64,000 nucleotides of DNA from Armatimonadota bacterium (lineage in GTDB: Bacteria > Armatimonadota > Fimbriimonadia > Fimbriimonadales > GBS-DC): positions 1 through 64,000 of the forward strand of contig JAIMAN010000005.1 of the NCBI GenBank assembly GCA_023511915.1, in the 5' to 3' direction. Below are positions 1 to 7,982 of the stretch, piece after piece. Made by a program: the position numbers and the translations under genes. Each line of letters starts with the position of its first letter. Position 1 is the first letter of the stretch. The notes beneath the pieces are model-generated. The model had not been told where the DNA came from. It saw only the letters and a program-made list of their open reading frames with translations, and searched no databases.

Positions 1-1
1 C

Positions 2-97
2 TGGCGGAGGGTCTGGGATTCGAACCCAGGGTAGGGAGCATAACCTCCCTACAACCGCTTAGCAGGCGGCCCCTTTCGACCACTCAGGCAACCCTCC
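2..97 (-). tRNA. tRNA-Ser (anticodon GCT)
   Basis: Reverse complement GGAGGGTTGCCTGAGTGGTCGAAAGGGGCCGCCTGCTAAGCGG...long variable arm...GGTTCGAATCCCAGACCCTCCGCCA; 7-bp acceptor stem GGAGGGT/ACCCTCC, T-loop GGTTCGAATCC, encoded CCA, anticodon GCT. Confidence 0.95.
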
Positions 98-150
98 GCC
101 TCGCAAGGTGAATTATACCATATGTGCAAGGGGCTGTCAAGTGCCCTGTT

Positions 151-762
151 CTAATTCGGCGGCGGGGGGAAGTCCAGCACCGAGACGGGCACTTCGAAGG
201 TGACGCCCGTGCCCGCGTCGGTGATTACCAGTCGGGTCGCGCCGCGCCGCAGCCCCGTGATACGCACAGAGTTCGCACTCAGTTTCTGCGCGGTCGCCAA
301 ATTCGCATCGCGCACCGAGAAGACGAAGTCCGCGCTCACGACGCCGTTGGTCTGCAAGTCGCGCAGGGTCGCCGCGACTGGTATCTGCTCGCCCGCCCAG
401 ACCTCAATCGTCGCGGGGTTTGTCTCGATCTGGTAGCGGCTGAGGTCGTACTGAATCGAGCCGACGGCGCCTGCCACAACCGTGAACTCCTGCGCGACGA
501 CCTGCCCGTTGCTGAGGGTGGTCTCCACGCGGATGCGGTGCGCGCCTGGGGGCAGCACAATCCGCTGCGGGTTCTCCACCAGTTGCCCGTTGAGGAACAC
601 GCGCGCGCCCGTCGGGTTGCCCGTCACGGCGAGCGAGAAGGTAGTCGTACCCCCACCGCCGCCCCCGCCGCCCGAACACGCCAGCAGGCTCAGCGCAAAC
701 AGCGCGCCGAGCAGTCCCGTCGTCCATCGCATCGTCCAAGCACGCATGTTTCGGTTCTCCAT
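151..762 (-). CDS. Lipoprotein with PEGA-like domain
   Basis: Signal peptide plus lipobox LLAC followed by poly-Gly; VTGNPTGARVFLNGQLVENP...PPGAHRIRVE resembles PEGA domains. Confidence 0.75.
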   Translation of the reverse strand: MENRNMRAWTMRWTTGLLGALFALSLLACSGGGGGGGGTTTFSLAVTGNPTGARVFLNGQLVENPQRIVLPPGAHRIRVETTLSNGQVVAQEFTVVAGAVGSIQYDLSRYQIETNPATIEVWAGEQIPVAATLRDLQTNGVVSADFVFSVRDANLATAQKLSANSVRITGLRRGATRLVITDAGTGVTFEVPVSVLDFPPPPN

Positions 763-803
763 AACTTACTTGACTTGCAGGATTTTCGCAACCCCCTCCT
801 TAT

Positions 804-950
804 GGTTCCCCCTGCCAGCAGGGGGAACCAAGCCTGCGTCCGCTTGGCTCCCCTCGCGCAGCGGCGGAACCTATCCCGCTTCTCGGTTCCCCTCGCGCAG
901 CGGCGGAACCTGCTCCGCTTCGCGGTTCCCCTCGCGCAGCGGGGGGAACC
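804..950. repeat. 12-bp inverted repeat plus three 39-bp-spaced units containing CTCGCGCAGCGG..GGAACC
   Basis: GGTTCCCCCTGC-CA-GCAGGGGGAACC at 804-829; CTCGCGCAGCGG at 853, 892 and 931 (39-bp period). Confidence 0.8.
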
Positions 951-987
951 TTAAGGAGGGGGGCAAACCACATACTTTAGACGCCCG

Positions 988-2379
988 CTAAAACTCGGCG
1001 TTTCCAGGCGTGCGCGGGAACGGAATCACATCCCGAATGTTTTTCATGCCCGTGAGGTACATCAGCATCCGCTCGAAGCCCAGCCCGAAGCCCGAATGGG
1101 GCGCGCTGCCGTAGCGACGCAGGTCTAAGTACCACCAGTAGTCCTGCTCGTTCAGCCCCATCTCGCGGATGCGTTGCAGCAGCACCTCGTAGCGTTCCTC
1201 GCGCTGGCTGCCGCCGATAATCTCGCCCACGCGCGGTACCAGCACATCCATCGCCCGCACGGTGCGCTCGTCGTCGTTCAGGCGCATATAAAACGCCTTA
1301 ATCTCGCGCGGGTAGTCCGTCACAATCACGGGCTTTCTGAAATGCTCTTCGGTCAGGTAGCGCTCATGCTCGGTCTGCAGGTCGTTGCCCCACACGGGCG
1401 GGAACTCCCAATCGCGCGACGCGCCCTGCAGGATGCGAATCGCCTCCGTGTAGGTGATGCGCTCAAAGGGCGACTCGGCGACATGCTGCAGCGTCTCCAG
1501 CACGGTGTTGTCGATGCGCTCGTGGAAAAACTGCAAGTCTTCGTCGCAGTGGTCTAACACATAGCGAATGATGTATTTGAGAAACTCTTCGGCGAGGTCG
1601 GCGTTGTCGTGCAGGTCGTAGAACGCCATCTCGGGTTCGATCATCCAGAACTCGGCGAGGTGGCGCGGGGTGTTGCTGTTCTCGGCGCGGAAGGTCGGTC
1701 CGAAGGTGTAGACCTTGCCGAACGCAAGTGCGAAAATCTCCGCCTCCAGTTGCCCGCTGACGGTCAGGTAGGCGGGCTTGCCGAAAAAGTCCTGCGTGAA
1801 GTCCACCCGACCGTCGGGCGTGCGCGGCAGGTTCTCCAAGTCGAGCGTGGTGACGCGGAACATCGCGCCCGCGCCCTCGCAGTCAGAGGTAGTGATCATC
1901 GGGCTATGCACATACAAAAAGTCGCGCTCGTGGAAGAACTTGTGGATCGCGTAGGCGAGCGCGTGGCGCACACGAAACACCGCGCCAAAGGTGTTGCCCC
2001 GCACGCGCAGGTGGGCAATCTCACGCAGATACTCGAACGAGTGCCCCTTTTTCTGCATCGGGTAGGTCTCGGGGTCGGCGGTTCCGTAGATATGCACGGA
2101 CTGGAGGCGCAACTCCACAGGCTGCTTGGGCGCGGGCGACTCGGTGAGGACGCCAACCGCCTCGATACACGCGCCTGTGGTGATGTGGCGCAGCGTCTCT
2201 TCGGCGATCACGCCCGCCTCCGCCACAACCTGCAGGCTCTTGAAGCGCGAGCCGTCGTTGAGTTCAATAAACGAGACGCCCTTCGAATCGCGTCGGGAGC
2301 GCACCCAGCCACGCACTTTCAGCAGGCTCCCAATCGGCTGCTCATACGCCTGCTTCACGGAGACCCACTTCGGTTCCAT
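988..2379 (-). CDS. asnS: Asparaginyl-tRNA synthetase
   Basis: [44 protein letters not shown]...[34 protein letters not shown]; class II aaRS motifs. Start trimmed from the longer ORF. Confidence 0.95.
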   Translation of the reverse strand: MEPKWVSVKQAYEQPIGSLLKVRGWVRSRRDSKGVSFIELNDGSRFKSLQVVAEAGVIAEETLRHITTGACIEAVGVLTESPAPKQPVELRLQSVHIYGTADPETYPMQKKGHSFEYLREIAHLRVRGNTFGAVFRVRHALAYAIHKFFHERDFLYVHSPMITTSDCEGAGAMFRVTTLDLENLPRTPDGRVDFTQDFFGKPAYLTVSGQLEAEIFALAFGKVYTFGPTFRAENSNTPRHLAEFWMIEPEMAFYDLHDNADLAEEFLKYIIRYVLDHCDEDLQFFHERIDNTVLETLQHVAESPFERITYTEAIRILQGASRDWEFPPVWGNDLQTEHERYLTEEHFRKPVIVTDYPREIKAFYMRLNDDERTVRAMDVLVPRVGEIIGGSQREERYEVLLQRIREMGLNEQDYWWYLDLRRYGSAPHSGFGLGFERMLMYLTGMKNIRDVIPFPRTPGNAEF

Positions 2380-2402
2380 GACGGATATTGTACCTGAGCA
2401 GG

Positions 2403-3401
2403 TCAGGCACTCCGTCCCTCGCCCCGCATGACCCACAGAAAGAGCGGCGCGCCAATCAGCGCGGTGATGACGCCGACGGGCAACTCGACAGGGCGCGCCA
2501 GCGTGCGAGCGAGCGTGTCCGCCCACAGCAGCAAGATTGCGCCGCCCAGCGCGGAAAGCGGCATCAGCACGCGATGGTCGCCCCCCACCACACGGCGCAG
2601 CAGGTGTGGGGTCATCCAGCCCACGAAGCCGATGATGCCCGCAATCGCCACTGTCGCGGCAGTCGCCAACGCGCCGCCCACCAGCACCGCCCACTTGAGC
2701 CGCTCCACCTGCACGCCCAAGTGCTGCGCGGTCTCCTCACCCGCCGTGTAGAGGTTCAACGCGCGCGCCTGTAGCATCAGCATCCTGCAGCCGACCAGCG
2801 CAGGCACGCTTGCCCACCCCAAGCGCATCCAGTCGGCGTTCAGCAGCCCGCCCAGCAGCCAATACAGCACGCGCGACAGGTCCTCGCCCGCCAGCACCAG
2901 CAGGAGCGTAATCACGCCCCACAAACTTGCGCTCAGCGACACGCCCACCAGCAGGAAACTGGGAATGCGCAGTTGCCCGCCCTGCCGACTCAGCCCCAGC
3001 GCGAGCATCAGCGTCAGCAGCCCGCTGCCGAACGCCAGCAGCGCAATCGCGCCAACCCAACCGCGCAGATGCCACCCCAGCAGCACGCCGACCGCCGCGC
3101 CGACCGCCGCCCCCGACGAGACGCCCACGATGTACGGGTCTGCCAGCGAGTTGCGTAGCAGCCCCTGAAACGCGCAGCCCACGCAGCCCAGCACGCCGCC
3201 GACCAGAACCGCCGTCAGCACGCGCGGCAGGCGCAACTCCCAGAGAATCACCCGCGCTGTTTCGTCGCCGCGCCCGCGCAGCGCGTCCCACAGTTCGGCA
3301 AGGCTCAGCGGAACCGCCCCCATCAGCAGACACAGCAGCGCACTCGCGCCCAATCCGCTCAGCAGGATCACAGCCGCCAGCCACGCGCGTTGGGTGCGCA
3401 C
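2403..3401 (-). CDS. FecCD/BtuC-family ABC transporter permease
   Basis: [47 protein letters not shown]...[20 protein letters not shown] is diagnostic of FecCD permeases. Confidence 0.92.
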   Translation of the reverse strand: MRTQRAWLAAVILLSGLGASALLCLLMGAVPLSLAELWDALRGRGDETARVILWELRLPRVLTAVLVGGVLGCVGCAFQGLLRNSLADPYIVGVSSGAAVGAAVGVLLGWHLRGWVGAIALLAFGSGLLTLMLALGLSRQGGQLRIPSFLLVGVSLSASLWGVITLLLVLAGEDLSRVLYWLLGGLLNADWMRLGWASVPALVGCRMLMLQARALNLYTAGEETAQHLGVQVERLKWAVLVGGALATAATVAIAGIIGFVGWMTPHLLRRVVGGDHRVLMPLSALGGAILLLWADTLARTLARPVELPVGVITALIGAPLFLWVMRGEGRSA

Positions 3402-3410
3402 AGTCGCCCC

Positions 3411-4286
3411 TCAGATGCGCACATAGCGCAGCGTCGCCCACCACGCGCACAGCCCGCCCATCAGCGCGCCCAGCGTCGGCAGCCCGACCAGCACCACGAG
3501 CGGGGGCAGCCCAGGCGGCAAATCGCGCAGGAACGCCCACTGCTCGGTCATATAGTCGGACAACAGCGCGGCGGCAAGCAGGGTCAGCGTCGCCGCCAAC
3601 GCGCCGCCGACCAGCCCCTGCGTCATTCCCTCCAAGATGAACGGCAGCCGTATCGAGCGCAGCGTCGCGCCGACCAGCGCCATCACGCGCACCTCGCGCT
3701 GACGCGAGAAAATCGTCAGGCGCACAGTGTTGTAAATCAGGATCAGCGCCGCCAGCAGCAGCAATCCGCCCGCGCCCAGCCCAATCCAGCGCACCAAACG
3801 CGAGAGGCTCAGCACCGTCTGCAACTCCGCGCGGCTGTCGATGACCTCGTCCACCAAGGGCGACTGCTGGATGCGCTCGGCGACGGCAGGCAACTGTTCA
3901 GGATCGCGCACACGCACGGTGAGCTTGTCGGGCAGCGGGTTCGGGATGTCCGCAAGGTTCACATCCGCCGCGAGTTTCTGCTTCTGCTCTTCCCACGCGA
4001 CCTCGCGCGGGGTCAGCGTCGCCTGCGCCACCGCCTGCCACGACTCCAGCTCGGCTTTCAGCTGCAGCGCCTGCTCGCGCGTCGCGGTCATTTTGAGGAA
4101 CACCTCCGCCTCGAACTGGCTGGGCAGGGCACTGGCGGCGGCGTCCAGCTTGTACAGCGCCATGCCCGCCCCGCCCAGCAGAATCAGCGCGATACACGCG
4201 GTGCTAATCGCCGCCGCCTGCATCGTCGCGTTGCGCAGCAGGCTCTCCCAAGTCTCGTGCAGCACGAAACGGATGCGGTCAATCAT
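3411..4286 (-). CDS. ftsX: Cell division protein FtsX (permease-like)
   Basis: N-terminal TM, extracellular domain, C-terminal TMs (VRVMALVGATLRSIRLPFILEGMTQGLVGG); overlaps the ftsE stop by 4 nt. Confidence 0.93.
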   Translation of the reverse strand: MIDRIRFVLHETWESLLRNATMQAAAISTACIALILLGGAGMALYKLDAAASALPSQFEAEVFLKMTATREQALQLKAELESWQAVAQATLTPREVAWEEQKQKLAADVNLADIPNPLPDKLTVRVRDPEQLPAVAERIQQSPLVDEVIDSRAELQTVLSLSRLVRWIGLGAGGLLLLAALILIYNTVRLTIFSRQREVRVMALVGATLRSIRLPFILEGMTQGLVGGALAATLTLLAAALLSDYMTEQWAFLRDLPPGLPPLVVLVGLPTLGALMGGLCAWWATLRYVRI

Positions 4287-4999
4287 AGCAGCACCGAAGC
4301 GTACAGGCGATCCAGCTCCATGGGGTAGCCCCCGCGCGGCACATCGCTGAGAATCTGCCCGCGATCCATCGCCACCACCCGCTGGCAGGCGCGGTCAACA
4401 ATCGTGCGGTTGTGCGTCGAGACAATCACCGTCGCGCCGCGCAGGTTGATGCGCAGCAGCAGTTCGATGATCTCCCACGAGGTGTCGGGGTCGAGGTTGG
4501 CGGTCGGCTCGTCGGCGATCAGCAGGGGTGGGTTGTTGGCGATGGCGCGGGCAATTGCCGCGCGTTGCGCCTCGCCGCCCGACAGCTGACTGGGCAGCTG
4601 ACGCGCCTGCTCGTTCAGCCCCACCAGCGCCAGCACCTGCGCCACGCGCTGGCGCACCGCGCTCTCGTTGTAGCCAATCGCCCGCAAGCCGTAGGCGATG
4701 TTCTCCCACACCGTCTTGCGCGGCAGCAGCGGGTAGTCCTGCGGCACGATGCCCATCTGTCGGCGCAGAAACGGCAACTCGCGCGGCTTGAGCCGATGCA
4801 CGGGCTGCCCCAGCACCCACACTTCGCCTTCTGTGGGGCGTCGCTCGCCGTACAGGAGCTTGAAGAGCGTCGACTTGCCCGCCCCTGTCGCGCCCACCAG
4901 AAACACAAACTCGCCGCGCTCCACCCGCAAATTCACACGCCGCAGCGCGCCCTGCTCGCCATACGCCACGCTCACCTGCTTCAGCTCAACCGCCATCAC
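4283..4999 (-). CDS. ftsE: Cell division ATP-binding protein FtsE
   Basis: Walker A GATGAGKST, ABC signature LSGGEAQRAAIARA, Walker B LLIADEPT. Confidence 0.94.
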   Translation of the reverse strand: MMAVELKQVSVAYGEQGALRRVNLRVERGEFVFLVGATGAGKSTLFKLLYGERRPTEGEVWVLGQPVHRLKPRELPFLRRQMGIVPQDYPLLPRKTVWENIAYGLRAIGYNESAVRQRVAQVLALVGLNEQARQLPSQLSGGEAQRAAIARAIANNPPLLIADEPTANLDPDTSWEIIELLLRINLRGATVIVSTHNRTIVDRACQRVVAMDRGQILSDVPRGGYPMELDRLYASVLL

Positions 5000-5026
5000 A
5001 AGCGCAATTCGCCTGCGCCGCGCCGA

Positions 5027-5068
5027 TTCCTGCCACTTTTGGACTTACCCTGCGCGAACGGGTACAAT
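5027..5068 (+). promoter_or_regulatory. Putative promoter: TTCCTGCC box, TTGGAC-18-TACAAT
   Basis: TTCCTGCC 5027-5034, TTGGAC 5039-5044, TACAAT 5063-5068, upstream of the Gfo/Idh start at 5120. Confidence 0.5.
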
Positions 5069-5119
5069 ACATGGCATGGTTCGCGTCCCAGAGGGCTGGG
5101 CTTGACCAGGAGCAAGCGC

Positions 5120-6208
5120 ATGGAGACAGTAGGCGTCGGGATTATCGGGGCAGGCGGCATCGCGGCGGCGCACGCGAAGGCTTACCAAATGCTGGGCGCA
5201 AAAGCGCACCTGATTGGCGTCGCGGACATTGATGAAGACCGCGCACGCGCGTTCGCACGCCGCTACGAAATCCCCGTCTGGAGCACCGAAGACGAGGATA
5301 TCCTCAAGCGCGACGATATCCAAGTCGTGAGCCTGTGCCTGCCCCATCATCTGCACGCCCCTGTCGCCATCGCCGCGCTGCAGGCAGGCAAACATGTGCT
5401 GGTCGAAAAACCACTGGCAATCAGTCTGGAAGAGGCAGATGCGATGATTCGCGCGGCGCAAAAAGCCAAGCGGCGACTCAGCGTCGTGTTCCAGCTGCGC
5501 TTCGAAAGCGATGTGCAACGCGCACGGCTGATTCTGGAGCGCGGGCTGATCGGCGCGCCGTTTTATGCAGAAGCCAGCTGCCTCTGGTGGCGGCGCCCGA
5601 TGTATTACGAGAACACATGGCGCGGCAAGTGGGCAACCGAGGGCGGCGGCGCGGTCATCAATCAAGCCGTCCACCACCTCGACCTGCTGATTTATCTGCT
5701 GGGCATGCCGCAGCGCGTCTACGCCGAAATCGACACCGTCGCGCACCAAATCGAAGTGGAAGACTGGTGTCTGGCGACGCTCTACTGGGATGGGCTGAAG
5801 ACGAGCTTCTGCGCGTCCACCTGCGCCGAGCTGGAGACCGACTCCAGCCGCCTCTTGATTCTGGGCGCGCACGGCTCGCTGCAGATGTTCCCGTTCCGAC
5901 CCCACTCACGCCACGAGGAGCGCCACCTGCAAATCGGCGAGGCGTGCCGCGCCATCCCTGAACAGGAGACTCCTGGGCATACCGCCGAGATTCACGACTT
6001 CGTGCATAGCGTGCTGGAGAACCGCGAACCGCGCGTGTCGGCTACGGAAGGACGACGCGCTTTGGAACTCATCACCGCCATCTACCAGTCGGCGTTCACC
6101 CACGAGGTGGTGCATCTGCCCCTCGCGACCGACAGCCCCTGCTACACCACCGCAGGCAAACTGGAGATGGCGCGACGCTACACCGCGAGCCGAGCGAAGC
6201 GAAGCTAA
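5120..6208 (+). CDS. Gfo/Idh/MocA family oxidoreductase
   Basis: VGIIGAGGIAAAHAKAYQMLG Rossmann fold; HVLVEKPLA motif. Start trimmed from the longer ORF. Confidence 0.92.
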   Translation: METVGVGIIGAGGIAAAHAKAYQMLGAKAHLIGVADIDEDRARAFARRYEIPVWSTEDEDILKRDDIQVVSLCLPHHLHAPVAIAALQAGKHVLVEKPLAISLEEADAMIRAAQKAKRRLSVVFQLRFESDVQRARLILERGLIGAPFYAEASCLWWRRPMYYENTWRGKWATEGGGAVINQAVHHLDLLIYLLGMPQRVYAEIDTVAHQIEVEDWCLATLYWDGLKTSFCASTCAELETDSSRLLILGAHGSLQMFPFRPHSRHEERHLQIGEACRAIPEQETPGHTAEIHDFVHSVLENREPRVSATEGRRALELITAIYQSAFTHEVVHLPLATDSPCYTTAGKLEMARRYTASRAKRS

Positions 6209-6215
6209 GCGAGAG

Positions 6216-6818
6216 ATGGAGGGAACTATGGAAACGCACAAATCCACTATCCGTGTGATGGTTGCGGAGGATGAGGAGCTGACCCGACTGATGGTGCGCA
6301 CCCAGCTCGAACAGATGGGCTACGAAATCGTCGGCGAGGCAGAAACAGGCGAAGACGCTGTGCGCGTCGCGCTCCAAGCGCAGCCCGATGTCATCGTCAT
6401 GGACATTCGCATGCCCCTGATGGATGGCATCGAAGCCGCGCGACAAATCGTTGAGCAGCACCCCTGCGCCATCGTGTTCCTCACTGCCTACGCCGAAGAG
6501 GAACTGGTCAACCAAGCGACTGCTGCAGGCGCATACGCCTACCTGCTCAAACCGTTCCGCAAGCAGGAACTCGCGCCCGCCATCAATGTCGCCCTGACCC
6601 GATTCCGCGAAATGCAAACCAAAGACAAAGAGGTGCGCGAACTGCAAGAAGCCTTAGAAACCCGCAAACTCATCGAACGCGCCAAAGGCATCCTGATGGA
6701 TCGGCTGGGACTGAGCGAATCGGAAGCGTTCCGACGCATCCACTTTATGGCGCGCAACCAGAACAAAACGATGAAAGAAATCGCCCAAAGCATTATCACG
6801 GCGTCCGAGATCCTCTGA
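6216..6818 (+). CDS. ANTAR-domain response regulator (AmiR/NasT family)
   Basis: Receiver domain VMVAEDEELTRLMV...DVIVMDIRMPLMDGIEAA...FLTAYAEE...YLLKPF; C-terminal ANTAR LETRKLIERAKGILMDRLGLSESEAFRRIHFMARNQNKTMKEIAQSI. Confidence 0.93.
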   Translation: MEGTMETHKSTIRVMVAEDEELTRLMVRTQLEQMGYEIVGEAETGEDAVRVALQAQPDVIVMDIRMPLMDGIEAARQIVEQHPCAIVFLTAYAEEELVNQATAAGAYAYLLKPFRKQELAPAINVALTRFREMQTKDKEVRELQEALETRKLIERAKGILMDRLGLSESEAFRRIHFMARNQNKTMKEIAQSIITASEIL

Positions 6819-6844
6819 TAATTACCAGTTTTGTCGAGCGCCCC

Positions 6845-6871
6845 TTGACAAAACCGCAATTGGGGTATAAT
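6845..6871 (+). promoter_or_regulatory. Putative sigma70-like promoter
   Basis: TTGACA 6845-6850 and TATAAT 6866-6871 (15-nt spacer), upstream of the pseudopilin gene. Confidence 0.55.
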
Positions 6872-6987
6872 AGGCTACTCCCAGGAGGGCAGCCCCGCAC
6901 AGACGGGACTGCCTTCGTTTATTCTGAAGTCTGTCGGTTCGGCAGGCAGTATCGGGAGAACATCACATAGGAGGTATGTGCAGAACC

Positions 6988-7854
6988 ATGAATCGCAAGG
7001 GCTTTACGCTGATTGAGCTGCTGGTCGTGATTGCGATTATCGCGATCTTGGCGGCTATCTTGTTCCCCGTGTTTGCGCAGGCACGCGAGAGCGCGCGCCA
7101 GACCCAATGTACCAACAACCAGAAGCAAATCGCAACCAGCGTGCTGATGTATGTGCAGGACTATGAGGAGACCTTCCCCATGAGCGCGTACTTCGGACGC
7201 AACCCGCAGGGGCAGCTGGCGCTGGTAGCGATTTACGATGTGCTGGCGCCCTACATCAAGAATGTGGACATCTTCGTCTGCCCCAGCTACCGACCTGGCA
7301 TCGACTGGCCGCAGCGCGTGCAGGCGGCAGGCTCGCCCGCCCCAGCACTGGGCACCTTCCGCTATGTCGGCTACATCCCCAACCTCGGTCTGTTCGCCGA
7401 GAACTTCTGCCCCATCGCCAATAAGCGCACCCAGGTCACCAAGATCGCTGCTGTGGACGCGCCCGTCAACACCATCATGCTGTTCGACGGCTACCTGAAG
7501 AATCAGGCTGCCCTGGAATACTTCAACTTCCTGGCGTATGCACGCCACAAAGAGGGCGTCGTGATTAACTTTGCCGACGGGCACGCGAAGTGGTACCGCT
7601 GGAACGGCATCAAGAACATCGCGCCGCGCGACCAGTTCCCCACGCCCGCAACTGCCTACAACGGGCAAGCGACGCGCGTCGGGGCAGGCGGATTCTACTA
7701 CAACTGGCGCGAGCGCGCTGGGGAAGGCTTAATCGCCACCGAAGCAGGACTGCAGGCAGTTCAAAGCACACCCAGCGGACCCGATGGTCCCTACAACGAC
7801 CTGCACGGCGTGCCCGGCACAGGCGTGACCGACTCGGAAGACACAGGCTGCTGA
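6988..7854 (+). CDS. Type II secretion-like pseudopilin with H-X9-DG domain
   Basis: Prepilin motif [41 protein letters not shown] and [13 protein letters not shown]. Confidence 0.92.
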   Translation: MNRKGFTLIELLVVIAIIAILAAILFPVFAQARESARQTQCTNNQKQIATSVLMYVQDYEETFPMSAYFGRNPQGQLALVAIYDVLAPYIKNVDIFVCPSYRPGIDWPQRVQAAGSPAPALGTFRYVGYIPNLGLFAENFCPIANKRTQVTKIAAVDAPVNTIMLFDGYLKNQAALEYFNFLAYARHKEGVVINFADGHAKWYRWNGIKNIAPRDQFPTPATAYNGQATRVGAGGFYYNWRERAGEGLIATEAGLQAVQSTPSGPDGPYNDLHGVPGTGVTDSEDTGC

Positions 7855-7875
7855 ACACACATCTATTCCTCTTGC

Positions 7876-7913
7876 CTTCGCCAAGCCTGAAATGGGCTTG
7901 GCGAAGTTTTTTT
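7876..7913 (+). terminator. Rho-independent terminator
   Basis: CTTCGCCAAGCC TGAAAT GGGCTTGGCGAAG followed by TTTTTTT. Confidence 0.9.
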
Positions 7914-7982
7914 AACGCCTCGCGAAACCGCAGGAACCTGCCGACAATAATCTGCGTTAATATCCATAGACAGGGGGCATCT

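Noticed and set aside
841-950. CRISPR-like array
   Set aside because: Only three units, with spacers as conserved as repeats and no cas genes; treated as tandem palindromic repeat.
4412-5119. N-terminal extension of the Gfo/Idh ORF
   Set aside because: Lies antisense to ftsE; real start with Rossmann motif is 5120 after a promoter.
6887-6915. Canonical ANTAR dual-hexaloop target
   Set aside because: Single hairpin with loop CACAGA does not match the A1/G4 hexaloop consensus and no convincing second hexaloop is seen; kept only as a weak hypothesis.
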